Shown piece by piece: positions 1 through 9,241 of a stretch of 47,321 nt of DNA (the stretch's first letter is position 1; every line of letters starts with the position of its first letter). This DNA comes from Pseudonocardia sp. CNS-004 (GTDB lineage: Bacteria > Actinomycetota > Actinomycetes > Mycobacteriales > Pseudonocardiaceae). A program made the position numbers and the translations under genes. The notes under the pieces are model-generated. The model did not search any database and was not told the DNA's origin. It was given only the letters and a program-made list of their open reading frames with translations. The stretch spans positions 1 to 47,321 of the forward strand of contig MKJV01000118.1 in assembly GCA_001942185.1 (NCBI GenBank), read 5' to 3'.

Positions 1-490
1 CGATGGCGCTGACCGAGCGGGTGCTGCTGTTCCACGACCGCGTGCCGCACGGTGGGCCGGGTGCTCGACGCGGCGGCCACGCTCGTCTCGCGGGCGGCAC
101 GTGGGGGCCCTGCTGCACGTGCTGAGGCTGTTCGGGTGGTCGCCCGCCGAAGGTGATCGGCGTGGTCGGCGGGGGCGATGGCGCTGACCGAGCGGGTGCT
201 GCTGTTCCACGACCGCGTGCCGCACGGCCCCGCACACCCGCAGTTCCTCGACGCGGGGCTCGGCTGGATCCCGGCGTGCATCCTGCTGCCGCACGCCCGC
301 AGGCGGCTGCGCACCGACGACCCGGCCCGGATGGCCGAGCTGGCCCGCCACGACCGCGTGCCGCACGGCCCCGCACACCCGCAGTTCCTCCGACGCGGGG
401 CTCGGCTGGATCCCGGCGTGGCATCCTGCTGCCGCACGCCGCAGGCGGCTGCGCACCGACGACCCGGCCCGGATGGCCGAGCTGGCCCGC
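1..490. repeat. Two interleaved direct duplications inside the S51-like gene
   Basis: Bases 1-52 are identical to 176-227 (offset 175). Bases from 208 to about 347 recur from 349 to about 490 (offset 141). The second copy differs from the first by one added C after TTCCT, one added G after GCGTG, and one lost C in a CCC run. These are the same kinds of one-base changes that break genes elsewhere in the window. Confidence 0.85.
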
Positions 491-616
491 CGCGCGTCTC
501 CTGCCCGGTGCGTGGTGCTCGACGACGGCGTGCGGCTCGACCTCGGCGAGGCCAGGGTGCTGCCGCCCGGAGCGCGGGTGGTCGGGCCGGACGGCCGGAT
601 CGAGGAGCTCACGTGA
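1..616 (+). CDS. Peptidase S51 / cyanophycinase-like protein, C-terminal part, scrambled by duplications
   Basis: Only the C-terminal part lies in the window. Read across frames it gives MALTERVLLFHD, then a stretch rich in HPQ, LLPHARRRL and DPARMAEL, ending VVGPDGRIEELT and a TGA at 614-616. This resembles the class-I glutamine amidotransferase-like proteins of the S51 family that accompany actinobacterial esterases; the family call is from recollection of such proteins and the substrate is unknown. No single frame survives, because bases 1-52 recur at 176-227 and about 140 bases from 208 recur from 349 with one-base differences. The stop overlaps the GTG of the esterase, so the two are translationally coupled. 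The break is probably an assembly fault. Confidence 0.55.
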
Positions 617-1755
617 CCCGCCTCGCCGTCAACCGCCTCAAGGAGCGCAGGCCCGATGCGGCCGCGGTCGACCGCTTCCTCGCCCGGCACGAGGTCCCGA
701 TCGTCGAGGGCGACCGGTGCACGTTCCTGTGGCGCGGCGATGCCGACGAGGTCTTCCTCGTGCAGCGGATCGTCGGGCTGCCGGAACGGCTGCCGCTGCG
801 CAGGCTGTGGGGCACCGACCTGTGGTACCTGGTGCTGGAGCTGCCTGCCGGGTCGCGGATCAACTACCAGGTGGAGGTCCGCCGCGGGGAGCACGTCGAG
901 CGCGGCAACGACCCGCTCAACCCGAAGCTGTCCTACAGCCCTGTCGGCACGTCGTCGGTGTGCTTCGCCCACGGGTACACCACCCCCGACTGGACCGAAC
1001 CGGACCCGGAGGCCCGCCCCGGCGAGCTGACCGAGCTGGTGGTGCAGAGCAGCGCGCTGCGCCGCGACTGCCGGGTCACGCTGTACCTGCCGGCGCGGTT
1101 CCGCCACACGGCCGCCTACCCGCTGCTGGTCGTGCACGACGGCGGCGACTTCCTGCAGTACGCGGCCGCGAAGACGGTGCTGGACAACCTCATCCACCGG
1201 CTCGACGTCGCCGAGACCGTCGTCGCGTTCGTGCACCCCCACGACCGCCTCACCGAGTACTCCAACTCGGCCGCCCACGCGCGGTTCCTCACCCGCGAGC
1301 TGGTGCCCCGGCTGGAGGCGGAACTGCCGCTCGTGGGGCAGCGGTCCGGGCGCTGCCTGCTCGGCTCGAGCTTCGGCGCGGTCGCCTCGCTCGCCACGGC
1401 ATACCGGTCGCCGGACGTCTACGGCTCGCTCGTGCTGATGTCCGGCTCGTTCGTCTTCACCGACATCGGGGCCGCCGACCACGGCGGCGGTCCCGTCTTC
1501 GACCCCGTCGTGCGGTTCGTGAACCGCTACCGGGAGCGTCCCCGGCGCGTCGCCGACCGGCTGTTCGTCAGCTGCGGCGTGTACGAGCCGCTGATCACCG
1601 CCAACCGCTCCATCGTGCACACCTTCGAGGCGACGGGCATGACCGTGCGGTTCGTGGAGACCCGCGACGGCCACAACTGGGAGAACTGGCGCGACGGCCT
1701 GCGCGACGCGCTGTCGTGGGTGTACCCGGGGCAGCAGCTGCTCGTCTACGAATAG
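613..1755 (+). CDS. Fes-type esterase / alpha-beta hydrolase (putative esterase family)
   Basis: A 380-residue serine hydrolase of the enterochelin-esterase (PF00756-like) type. Residues 1-130 form a beta-rich lead domain; the hydrolase follows. The nucleophile elbow GSSFG places Ser at 253, and GHNW near the C-terminus places the likely catalytic His at 354. There is no signal peptide, so it should be cytoplasmic. The start is GTG 613, because it overlaps the upstream stop as ACGTGA; a longer frame back to 178 only reads through duplicated sequence of the neighbour. Known relatives act on siderophore or acyl esters, but the neighbours here (S51-like protein, carboxylate-amine ligase) suggest a peptide-like or amino-acid-derived substrate. 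That last point is inference. Confidence 0.85.
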   Translation: MTRLAVNRLKERRPDAAAVDRFLARHEVPIVEGDRCTFLWRGDADEVFLVQRIVGLPERLPLRRLWGTDLWYLVLELPAGSRINYQVEVRRGEHVERGNDPLNPKLSYSPVGTSSVCFAHGYTTPDWTEPDPEARPGELTELVVQSSALRRDCRVTLYLPARFRHTAAYPLLVVHDGGDFLQYAAAKTVLDNLIHRLDVAETVVAFVHPHDRLTEYSNSAAHARFLTRELVPRLEAELPLVGQRSGRCLLGSSFGAVASLATAYRSPDVYGSLVLMSGSFVFTDIGAADHGGGPVFDPVVRFVNRYRERPRRVADRLFVSCGVYEPLITANRSIVHTFEATGMTVRFVETRDGHNWENWRDGLRDALSWVYPGQQLLVYE

Positions 1756-1760
1756 CGCCC

Positions 1761-1802
1761 CGTGAGTGGATACGAGTGCTCCAGCACTCGTATCCACTCA
1801 CG
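1761..1802. terminator. Perfect 20-bp inverted repeat between convergent genes
   Basis: The 20 bases 1761-1780 are the exact reverse complement of 1783-1802, with only two bases between them. The dyad begins five bases after the esterase stop and contains the stop codon of the convergent ligase gene (1798-1800). A bidirectional terminator is the simplest reading, though there is no T-run on either side. Confidence 0.7.
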
Positions 1803-3271
1803 AGGGGGTGGCCCGTTCCCAGGTGTGCACCGGCTCGTTCCCGTGCATGTTCTCGAGGTAGCGGCGCAGCATCTCGTGCAGTGCCGCGATCCGGTCGCCG
1901 CCGAGCGCGCGCACGGTGTCGACCTGCCAGGAGGCGCCGTTCGTGCCGGCCACGCAGCGGGCCTCGATGATCCCCAGCAGCCGGTCGCGCACCTCCGGGT
2001 CGACACCCCAGCTGCTCAGGCCCTCGTGGGCCATCGGCAGGAGCCTGCGCAGCACGAGCTCCGCGGCCGACACCGGGCCCAGACCCGGCCAGTAGAGGGT
2101 GGCGTCGAGGCCGTCGCGGGCGCGCTGTGGAAGTTCTCCTCCGCGGCGGAGAACGACATCCGCGACCACACCGGCCGCTCGTGGTCGACGAGCGCGCGCA
2201 CCAGGCCGTAGTAGAAGGCCGCGTCCGCCATGGCGTCCACGACGGTCGGGCCCGCGGGCAGCACCCGGTTCTCGACGCGCAGGTGCGGCCGCCCGTCGAC
2301 AACGGCGTAGATCGGGCGGTTCCACCGGTAGACCGTGCCGTTGTGCAGGGACAGCTCGTCGAGCGTCGGCACCTCGCCGCGACCGAGCTGCTCGCCGGGA
2401 TCGGTGTCCTCGCAGATCGGCAGCAGCGCGGGGAAGTAGCGGGTGTTCTCCTCGAACAGGTCGAACACCGACGTGATCCAGCGCTCGCCGAACCACACCC
2501 GCGGCCGCACCCCCTGTTCCTTCAGCTCCTCGGGTCGCGTGTCGGTGGCCTGCTCGAACAGCGGGACCCGGGTCTCGCGCCACAGCTCGGTGCCGAACAG
2601 GTACGGCGAGTTCGCGGCGAGCGCGAGCTGCACGCCCGCGATCGCCTGCGCCGCGTTCCAGTACTGCGCGAACTCCGCGGGGCTCACCTGCAGGTGCAGC
2701 TGGAAACTCGTGCACGCCGACTCGGGTGTGATCGAGTCGCGTAGGTGCTCAGGCGCTCGACGCCCTGGATGGACAGCGCCATGTCCTCGCCGCGCGCGGC
2801 GAAGATCTGGTCGTTGAGCAGGGCGTAGCGCGGGTTCGCGCTCATCGACTCGATGCTCACGTGCCGCGGCATGAGCGTGGGCAGGATCCCGATCATCACC
2901 AGGTGCGCGTCGCCGGACCGGGCGCGCTCGTCGGCGGCGTTGAGGCTCGCCCGCACGGTCTCCTCGAACGACACCAGCCCGGTGCCGCCGATCTCGCGCG
3001 GCGGCACGTTGATCTCGATGTTGAACTGGCCCATCTCGGTCTGGAAGGCCTTGTCGGCCACCAGGTTCAGCACCTTCTCGTTGACGTTCGCAGGCTCGCC
3101 GCGCGCGTCGACGAGGTTGAGCTCGATCTCCATCCCGGTCAACGGCCGCTCGAAGTCGAACTGCGACTCCCGCAGCATCCGCGCCAGCGCGTCGAGGCAT
3201 CCGCGGGTCTTGTCGCGGAACCGGTGCCGGTCCTCCCGGCTGAACACCCTGTGCTCGACGTCTCGCCCCAC
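1798..3271 (-). CDS. Carboxylate-amine ligase, glutamate-cysteine ligase type 2 family (two frame breaks)
   Basis: ATP-dependent ligase of the GCS2/YbdK family, about 490 residues, joining an amine to a carboxylate such as gamma-Glu to Cys. N-terminal GMEIELNLVD and FNIEINVPPR are the conserved Glu-rich metal/ATP strands, followed by TLMPRHVS, a central SPYLFGTELW and a C-terminal LYWPGLGPVS. The GTG at 3271 is chosen because GGAGG lies nine bases upstream and the protein then begins VGRDVEHRVFSRED, as relatives do. The frame breaks near 2740 and near 2124; at the latter one added G restores NFHSAARDGLDATL. The true substrate is uncertain, because GCS2 members other than GshA often have unknown acceptors. 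Divergent from the GH13 gene with 121 bp between them. Confidence 0.85.
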
Positions 3272-3392
3272 CGGAAGCCACCTCCGTCGGACCTGCGGGA
3301 ACCCCATCGTCGGCCCACCCGGGGCCCGACGTCCATCGATCCGCGGGGAGTTGCGCCGTCTAGGCTCGCCCGGGCTGATCGAGAGGAGCTTC

Positions 3393-5062
3393 ATGGGTAC
3401 GACCGAGGCCGGCAGCGTGAGCGGCTGGTGGCGCGATGCGGTGGTCTACCAGGTCTACATCCGCAGTTTCGCCGACGGTGACGGCGACGGGCTGGGCGAC
3501 ATCGCCGGCATCCGCTCCCGCCTGGGCCATCTGCGCGACCTCGGCGTGGACGCACTGTGGATCAACCCGTGGTACCCGTCACCGATGGCCGACGGCGGGT
3601 ACGACGTGGCCGACTACCGCGCCATCGAGCCGGCGTTCGGCACCGCGGACGACGCGGCGGTGTTGATCGAGGACGCCCACGCCCACGGGCTGCGGGTGAT
3701 CCTGGACATCGTCCCCAACCACACGTCGGACCGGCACGCCTGGTTCCGGGAGGCGCTCGCGAGCCCGCCCGGCTCGCCCGAACGCGCCCGGTACTGGTTC
3801 CGGCCCGGCCGCGGTCCCGGCGGGGCCGAGCCGCCGAACGACTGGCGCAGCCTGTTCGGCGGTCCGGCCTGGACGCGGGTGGACGGCGAGGGTGACGGCT
3901 CGGGCGAGTGGTACCTGCACCTGTTCGACTCCGCGCAGCCGGACCTCAACTGGGACAACGCGGCGGTGCGGGCGGAGTTCGAGGACGTGCTGCGCTTCTG
4001 GTTCGACCGCGGCGTGGACGGCTTCCGCATCGACGTGGCGAACGGCCTGGTCAAGCAGCCCGACCTGCCCGACCTCGGCCCGCACGACGACGAGGCGGTG
4101 CTGCTGCCCGCCGACCGCCCGAACCACCCGCACTGGGACCGCGACGGCGTGCACGAGATCTACCGGGGGTGGCGGCGCGTTGCCGACTCCTACCCGGACC
4201 CGCCGGTCTTCGTCGCCGAGGCGTGGGTGCGCTCACCCGAGCGGCTGGCCCGCTACCTGCGTCCCGACGAGCTGCACACGGCGTTCAACTTCGACTACCT
4301 GCGCGCCCCGTGGGACGCCGACGCGCTGCACAAGGTGATCGACGAGTCCCTCTCCACCGCTGCCGCGGTCGGTGCCCCCGCGACGTGGGTGCTGTCCAAC
4401 CACGACGTCGTCCGGCACGTCTCCCGGCTGGGCCGCCCGCTCACCCCGGGCGCCTACTCCCGGGCCGACCTGCCGCCCGTGGAGACGTTCGACCGCGAGC
4501 TGGGCACGCGCCGGGCACGCGCGGCCGCCCTGCTGATGCTGGCCCTGCCCGGGAGCGCGTACATCTACCAGGGCGACGAGCTCGGCCTGTGGGAGGTCGA
4601 GGACCTGCCCGACGAGGCCCGCCAGGACCCGACGTGGGAACGATCGGGCCACACCGACCCGGGCCGCGACGGGTGCCGGGTGCCGATCCCGTGGTCCGGC
4701 ACGGCGTCCCCGTTCGGGTTCGGGCCCGACGGCACGGTGCCGTGGCTGCCGCAGCCCGCCGACTTCGCCGCCGTCACGGCCGAAGCGCAGGACGGCGATC
4801 CGGCCTCGATGCTCACCCTCTACCGCAGCGCGCTGCGGCTGCGCCGGGAGCTGCCGGGTCTCGGCGGGGGCGATCTCACGTGGCTGCCGGCCGGTCCGGG
4901 CGTGCTGGCGTTCTCCCGGGGCGAGGGCGTCGCCTGCGTCGTGAACCTCTCGGCCGCGCCCGCCCCGCTCCCGGAGGGACCCGCGTGCTGCTGGCCACCG
5001 ACACGCTCACCGACGACGGCATGCTGCCCGCGGACTCGGCGGCCTGGACGACCACGCGGTAG
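3393..5062 (+). CDS. GH13 alpha-glucosidase / alpha-amylase family enzyme (frame break near the 3' end)
   Basis: Cytoplasmic alpha-glucan or oligosaccharide hydrolase of about 556 residues. The (beta/alpha)8 barrel shows VYQVYIRSF, the region-I DIVPNHTS, region-II GFRIDVANG with nucleophile Asp214, region-III FVAEAW with acid/base Glu276 and region-IV LSNHDVV with Asp338. This pattern fits the oligo-1,6-glucosidase/alpha-glucosidase subfamily rather than secreted amylase; no signal peptide is seen. The ATG at 3393 follows GAGAGGAG. A TAGGCT at 3361-3366 could be its -10. Near 4978 one G is missing from a run; restoring it gives EGTRVLLATDTLTDDGM and the stop at 5062. Product specificity cannot be read from sequence. 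Confidence 0.88.
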
Positions 5063-5107
5063 CCGCCGGGAACGGTGGCGGCGCGGCAGCCCGGCCAGCC
5101 GCCCCGC

Positions 5108-5137
5108 CGGACCGATCATGCGGTCTTGATCGGTCCG
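5108..5137. terminator. 11-bp perfect stem, 8-nt loop, after the GH13 gene
   Basis: Arms CGGACCGATCA (5108-5118) and TGATCGGTCCG (5127-5137) pair perfectly. It lies 46 bases after the GH13 stop, in a convergent gap. Terminator function is inferred; no T-run follows. Confidence 0.5.
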
Positions 5138-5279
5138 ACCGGGGCCACAGCGCCCTTGCGGCGGCGGGCGGGGAGATGTCGCAACGATCATGACGTTGTC
5201 GGGGGCGCCGGCCGGGACGGCAGGGCTTTCCCTGTCGCGCCGGCCGCCCGGGGCGTGATCGTCGGAAGTGGTGGCGAGG

Positions 5280-5293
5280 CGACAGATCTGTCG
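5280..5293. promoter_or_regulatory. 14-bp perfect palindrome
   Basis: CGACAGATCTGTCG reads identically on both strands. It lies in the convergent gap before the nucleotidyltransferase stop, which is an unlikely place for an operator. It may be part of a termination or repeat structure. Confidence 0.3.
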
Positions 5294-5420
5294 TCCGGGC
5301 ACCATTGCCGGCGATCACGAGCCACCGGCGCCGAGGCCGCCACCACCGGCGAGGCGATCTTCGGCTCGTCACCCCGGCCCTGATCGCCTACGGCCACCGG
5401 CCGAGCTCGGCGTCACCCGG

Positions 5421-6238
5421 CTACGCGATCAGTGACGGGCGTGGCCTGCCCTGGCCGGCGAGGGCGGAGTCGTCCTCCCACAGCATCCAGGGCCGGTCGC
5501 CCGCCCGGTAGGCGGCGTCGAGGGCGTGCCGTTCCTTGACGGTGTCGGCGGGCTGCCAGAAACCGCGGTGGCGGTAGGCCGACATGCGCCCGGCCCGGGC
5601 CAGCGGCCGGCAGGCGTCCATGATCAGGTCACCGTCCGGGGGCAGGTGGTCGAAGATCTCCGGGCGGAACACGAAGTAGCCGCCGTTCTCCCACAGCGGC
5701 ATCTCCTGCAACGTGGTGATCCCGGCGACCGGTCGTCGTCACCGATGTCCACGCAGTGGAACGCCGACTGCGGCGGCACCGCCAGCAACGCGCCCACCGC
5801 ATCCGTGCGCCGGAACCTGTCGATCATCGAGTTCAACGGCAGGTCGGTGAGCACATCGGCGTAGTTGGCCAGGAACATCTCCTCACCCGCCACGTGCCGG
5901 CGCACCCGGCGCAGCCGCTCCCCGATCGGGGAGTCCAGCCCGGTGTGCACGAACGTGATCGTCCAATCCGAGATGTCGCTGCCCAGCAGGTGCACGTCGC
6001 CGTCGCGCAGCACGAAGTCGTTGGACGCCGTCTCGGAGTAGGTGAGGAAGAAGTCCTTGATGTGGTGCGCCCCGTAGCCCAGGCACAACACGAAGTCGGT
6101 GTGGCCGAAATGCGCGTAGTAGCGCATCACGTGCCAGATCAGCGGTCGCGGTCCCACCGGGTGCATCGGCTTGGGCAGGTCGGAACCCCCCTCGCGCATC
6201 CGCATCCCGTACCCACCGCAGAACAGCACGACCTTCAT
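5421..6238 (-). CDS. Sugar-phosphate nucleotidyltransferase, glucose-1-phosphate cytidylyltransferase-like (one frame break)
   Basis: Transfers a nucleotide to a sugar 1-phosphate. The N-terminal signature MKVVLFCGGYGMR ... LPKPM (residues 1-25) is the nucleotide-binding loop of the family, followed by LIWHVMRYYAHFGH and FLANYADVLTD, the metal-binding Asp region. The C-terminal half reads WENGGYFVFRPEIFDHL and GFWQPADTVKER, typical of RfbF-like CDP-glucose synthases. ATG 6238 is chosen because GGGGGA sits eight bases upstream; an in-frame ATG at 6253 is the alternative. Near 5725 one G is missing; adding it restores DDRVAGITTLQEM. No other sugar-biosynthesis genes are adjacent, so the product sugar is unknown. 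Confidence 0.82.
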
Positions 6239-6295
6239 CCGTCGATCCCCCACACAAAACCCGTCGTCGTGATGGGGCCCCCGTAGCCCCGTCGA

Positions 6296-7222
6296 TCACC
6301 CCATAGTGCCTTCGGACGAGGTCGTGAGCATTGCTATCTTCTTTCGGGTCGGCCGTGGCCGCACGCCGATCAGCAGCCCGGTGATGACGAGCGCCGTCCC
6401 CGCCCACACCGCAGGCCCCGGCACCGGTGCGCCGAGCAGCACGCCGACCGCGGCCGCCGCCACGGGCGCCACCCCGGTCAACAGCCCCGCCAGTGCGGTA
6501 CCGAGCCGCCCCACCGCGGAGTACCAGAGGACGAACGCGATCGCGGTGAGGACGACCGCCAGGTACGCGATCGCGGCGACGTGGGGCGCGCGCAGCGTCG
6601 TCGCCGCGGCAGTGCCCTCCGTGGCGGCGGCGAGCACGGCGAGTTGGGCCGTAGCGATCCAGCAGGTGTGCACCGACACGCCCCACGGCCCGTGCCGGCC
6701 CAGGACCGGCACCGCGAGCAGCGTGAAACCCACCTCGCACACCAGCACGGTCGCCGCCCAGCCCAGCCCGGCGGGGTCGGTGCGGCCGCCGCTCTGCACC
6801 AGTACGGCGCCCGCCGTGACCACCACCGCGGCGAGCAGGACGCCCCGCGCGGGCCGTCCACCCTCCAGCAGGGGGCCGACCAGCGCGAGCACCACCGGCA
6901 CGCACGCCACCGCCACCCCGAGCGCCGCGGGCTCGGCGTGCTCCGAGCCGCGCACCAGCGCGACGTTGAACAGCACCAGCCCGACCGCCGCCACCCCGAG
7001 CAGACACAGCCACTCGGCTCCGCGCGGCATCCGGATCGGCACGCGGACGGCGCGCGCCAGCGCGAGGAGCAGGAGCGAGGCCGCCGCGTAGCGGATCGCC
7101 TGCACGGTGAACAGGGGAGCATCGGCCAGCACGCCGGACACGGCGACGCTGCCCCCGACGCTCGCCATGGCCACGGTGCCCATGGCCAGGGCGCCGCTCC
7201 TGCTGTCGGCTCGGATCGTCAT
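6296..7222 (-). CDS. EamA/DMT-family permease
   Basis: Inner-membrane transporter of 308 residues with about ten hydrophobic helices arranged as two EamA repeats, for example SLLLLALARAV, GVLLAAVVVTAGAVLV and IAYLAVVLTAIAFVLWYSAVG near the end of the second repeat. Family members export amino acids, purines or other metabolites. The substrate is not inferable here. The C-terminus is short, basic and cytoplasmic (RPRPTRKK). ATG 7222 is accepted as the start although no strong ribosome site is seen. The frame is intact. A short dyad upstream may control it. Confidence 0.85.
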   Translation of the reverse strand: MTIRADSRSGALAMGTVAMASVGGSVAVSGVLADAPLFTVQAIRYAAASLLLLALARAVRVPIRMPRGAEWLCLLGVAAVGLVLFNVALVRGSEHAEPAALGVAVACVPVVLALVGPLLEGGRPARGVLLAAVVVTAGAVLVQSGGRTDPAGLGWAATVLVCEVGFTLLAVPVLGRHGPWGVSVHTCWIATAQLAVLAAATEGTAAATTLRAPHVAAIAYLAVVLTAIAFVLWYSAVGRLGTALAGLLTGVAPVAAAAVGVLLGAPVPGPAVWAGTALVITGLLIGVRPRPTRKKIAMLTTSSEGTMG

Positions 7223-7243
7223 GGCTTCAGCATCGGCGAGAAC

Positions 7244-7261
7244 GGTCCTTCACCGAGGACC
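7244..7261. promoter_or_regulatory. Dyad upstream of the EamA gene
   Basis: GGTCCT (7244-7249) and AGGACC (7256-7261) form a 6-bp dyad with six bases between, centred about 30 bases upstream of the EamA start. It could be an operator; no regulator gene is adjacent. Confidence 0.3.
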
Positions 7262-7308
7262 ATTCGCCCCCGACGCTGTGGGTCCAATCGACCCGCGTCA
7301 GTCCCTCC

Positions 7309-9077
7309 TCAGGGCCTGCTGGGCAGGTTCTCGGCCGCGACCGTGGCGACCTCGGTCCCCAGCGCGCAGGGGTCCGGGGCCCGGACCGGATCGTCGACCT
7401 TCACGATCAGCAGCTCGTCCAACGGGGACTCGCCCGGCGGCGTGTAGGAGCGGTGCACGATCGTCAGGTCGCACCCGAGGCCGTCCTGGTCCGGCCGGGC
7501 GGCGGCATCGCGCCCCGCGATCCGCACCCGCCGTCCGGCCTCCGGGGTGAGACCGGAGTCGCGGTCGTACGAGACCACGATCGAGACCCCGGTGGCCACG
7601 TTCTCCCAGTCGCAGTACCAGCCGGCGAAACCGGGATCGGGATCGACGGTCTCCAGGCCCGGCACCTTGGCGACGGTGGCGCGGTCGAGCAGCCCGCACG
7701 CGTCGACCGTGGCCAGCGACTGGGCGTCGAACGGGGCCGGGCGGCGGGCCACCGGGCCGCGGGCGAGCGTCGCCACCGCGGCGTCGGTGGCGACATCGGC
7801 CACGGCACACGGGTCCGGAGCCGGGCCCAGCAGGAGCTGGCCGGAGACGCGGACGTCGTTGCCGTCCGTCAGCCGCAGCGTGCGGACGCACTCGCCGTTC
7901 GCCGGGTCGCCGCGCACGATCACCAGGCCGTCGCGTTCCTCGGGCACACCCGGCGGTGGCACCGCGCTGGCCGCGGCGAACTGCAGCCGGGCCACCGCGC
8001 GGTCCGGGCCGGACTCGATGTAGACGTCACAGCGTTCGAACCCCCCGCCGTCGGTCTCCAGGATCGCCTTGCCGAACTGCTTGAACAGCTCCGGGTCGAG
8101 CAACGCGCACGGGTCGGCCGTGGCCGGGTCGCCGAGCGTGGGAGCGGGCCCGGACGCGACCACGCTCGCCGCCTGCTGCGGCCACACGACCAGCCCGACC
8201 GCCGCCACCACGACCAGGGCGGCGACGGCCGCGACGACGATCCACAGACCCCGGCGCCTCCCGACGCGCCCACCGCCGGTGCCGTGCGCCACCTCCGTGA
8301 GCTGCCGGGCGGCCTCCGCCGCCGTGGGCCGCTCGCGCGGCCTGCTCTCCAGCATGCGCATCAGCACCGCGCCGAGCGGCCCCGCCCGGCGCGGCGGGTC
8401 GACGACCCCCTTCATCGCCGCCGCACGGGTCTGGCCGAGGTCGCCGTCACCCCACGGGGGACGTCCCTCCACCGCCGCGTAGAGCGTGGCCCCGAGCGAG
8501 AAGACGTCGGCCTGCGGGCCGCCCTCCAGCCCGTTGGCCACCTCGGGGGCCGTGTAGGGGCCAGCCCTGCGCCCTGCGGGTTGCCGGCCCCGGCCGTGGG
8601 GAGCCCGAAGCCGGTGAGCGTGACGTGGTCGCCCGCGCCGACGAGGACGCTGCGCGGCGTCACGGCGCGGTGCACCACGCCCAGTGCGGGCGAGTGCGCG
8701 AAGGCCAGCGCCCCGGCCACCTGCGCACCGATCCCGGCGGCCCGGTGCGGGGTCAGCGGCCCGGCCGCCATGAGCTCGGCGAGGCTGGGCGCCGCCACGA
8801 ACTTCGAGACCAGCCACGGCTCGCCGTCGTGCTCCACCGGCGGGTACACCGAGGCGATGTTCGGGTGGTCCAGCAGCGACGCGATGCCGGCCTCCGCGCG
8901 CAGCCGGCCGCGGGCGCGATCCCGCTCGACCGGCGGCAGGTGCGACAGCCGCACCCGGTGCAGCGTGACCGGGGTGTTCGAGGCCTGCTCGGTGGCACGC
9001 CACACCTCGCCCGCGCCGCCGGTGCCGACCTCCGCGTCGAGGCGGTATCGCCCGGCGATCAGGTCACCACGCTCCAC
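7309..9077 (-). CDS. Membrane Ser/Thr protein kinase homologue, predicted pseudokinase, with DUF3558-like extracytoplasmic domains (one frame break)
   Basis: PknB-type fold, about 590 residues. The kinase domain (about 8-260) keeps the Gly loop VGTGGAGEVW, the TAPEV segment and DVFSLGATLYAAVEG. The usual catalytic groups are missing: the VAIK Lys is His40, HRDLKPxN reads HRAVTPRS (Asp to Ala138, Asn to Ser), and DFG reads GFG (156-158). One transmembrane helix (LWIVVAAVAALVVVAA) follows at about 277-298. The outer part has repeated DPCALLD and DACGLLD segments with paired Cys, resembling DUF3558 lipoprotein domains. Near 8567 one G is missing; restoring it gives GLAPYTAPE. GTG 9077 follows a GGGGGG tract. 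It probably binds rather than phosphorylates. Confidence 0.8.
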
Positions 9078-9098
9078 GGTATCCCCCCAGCACTCACT

Positions 9099-9118
9099 CG
9101 ATAGGGTGAACGATAGGG
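9099..9118. promoter_or_regulatory. Direct repeat CGATAGGG x2 upstream of the pseudokinase gene
   Basis: CGATAGGG occurs at 9099-9106 and 9111-9118, spaced 12 bases. On the minus strand these read CCCTATCG, giving two possible -10 hexamers (TATCGA, TATCGT) 22-40 bases before the GTG at 9077. Either tandem promoters or a binding site. Confidence 0.35.
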
Positions 9119-9241
9119 GACGCGGCGCGGCTGCCCGCGCCCGGCGTCGTTCCCCCGACGTCCACACCCGGTGGAACGAGCGGGGCGCACCGAACGATGC
9201 GCTCCGGCACCCGAGTGGGGTGCGCTGCAGCGGCCGCGCGG

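Larger units (their letters stand above)
5063..5420. other. Intergenic region with GATC-centred dyads
   Basis: 358 bp between convergent genes. No convincing coding sequence. It holds the hairpin at 5108-5137, a short CAGGG/CCCTG hairpin near 5220, the 14-bp palindrome at 5280-5293 and several GATCA/TGATC motifs. Similar GATC-rich tracts occur at 14450-14740 and 43745-43835. Confidence 0.5.

Noticed and set aside
153..1970. Long open frame of about 600 residues over the first 2 kb
   Set aside because: It is a Pro/Arg/Ala-rich out-of-frame reading of the S51-like and esterase genes; the esterase frame has the GSSFG nucleophile and GHNW.
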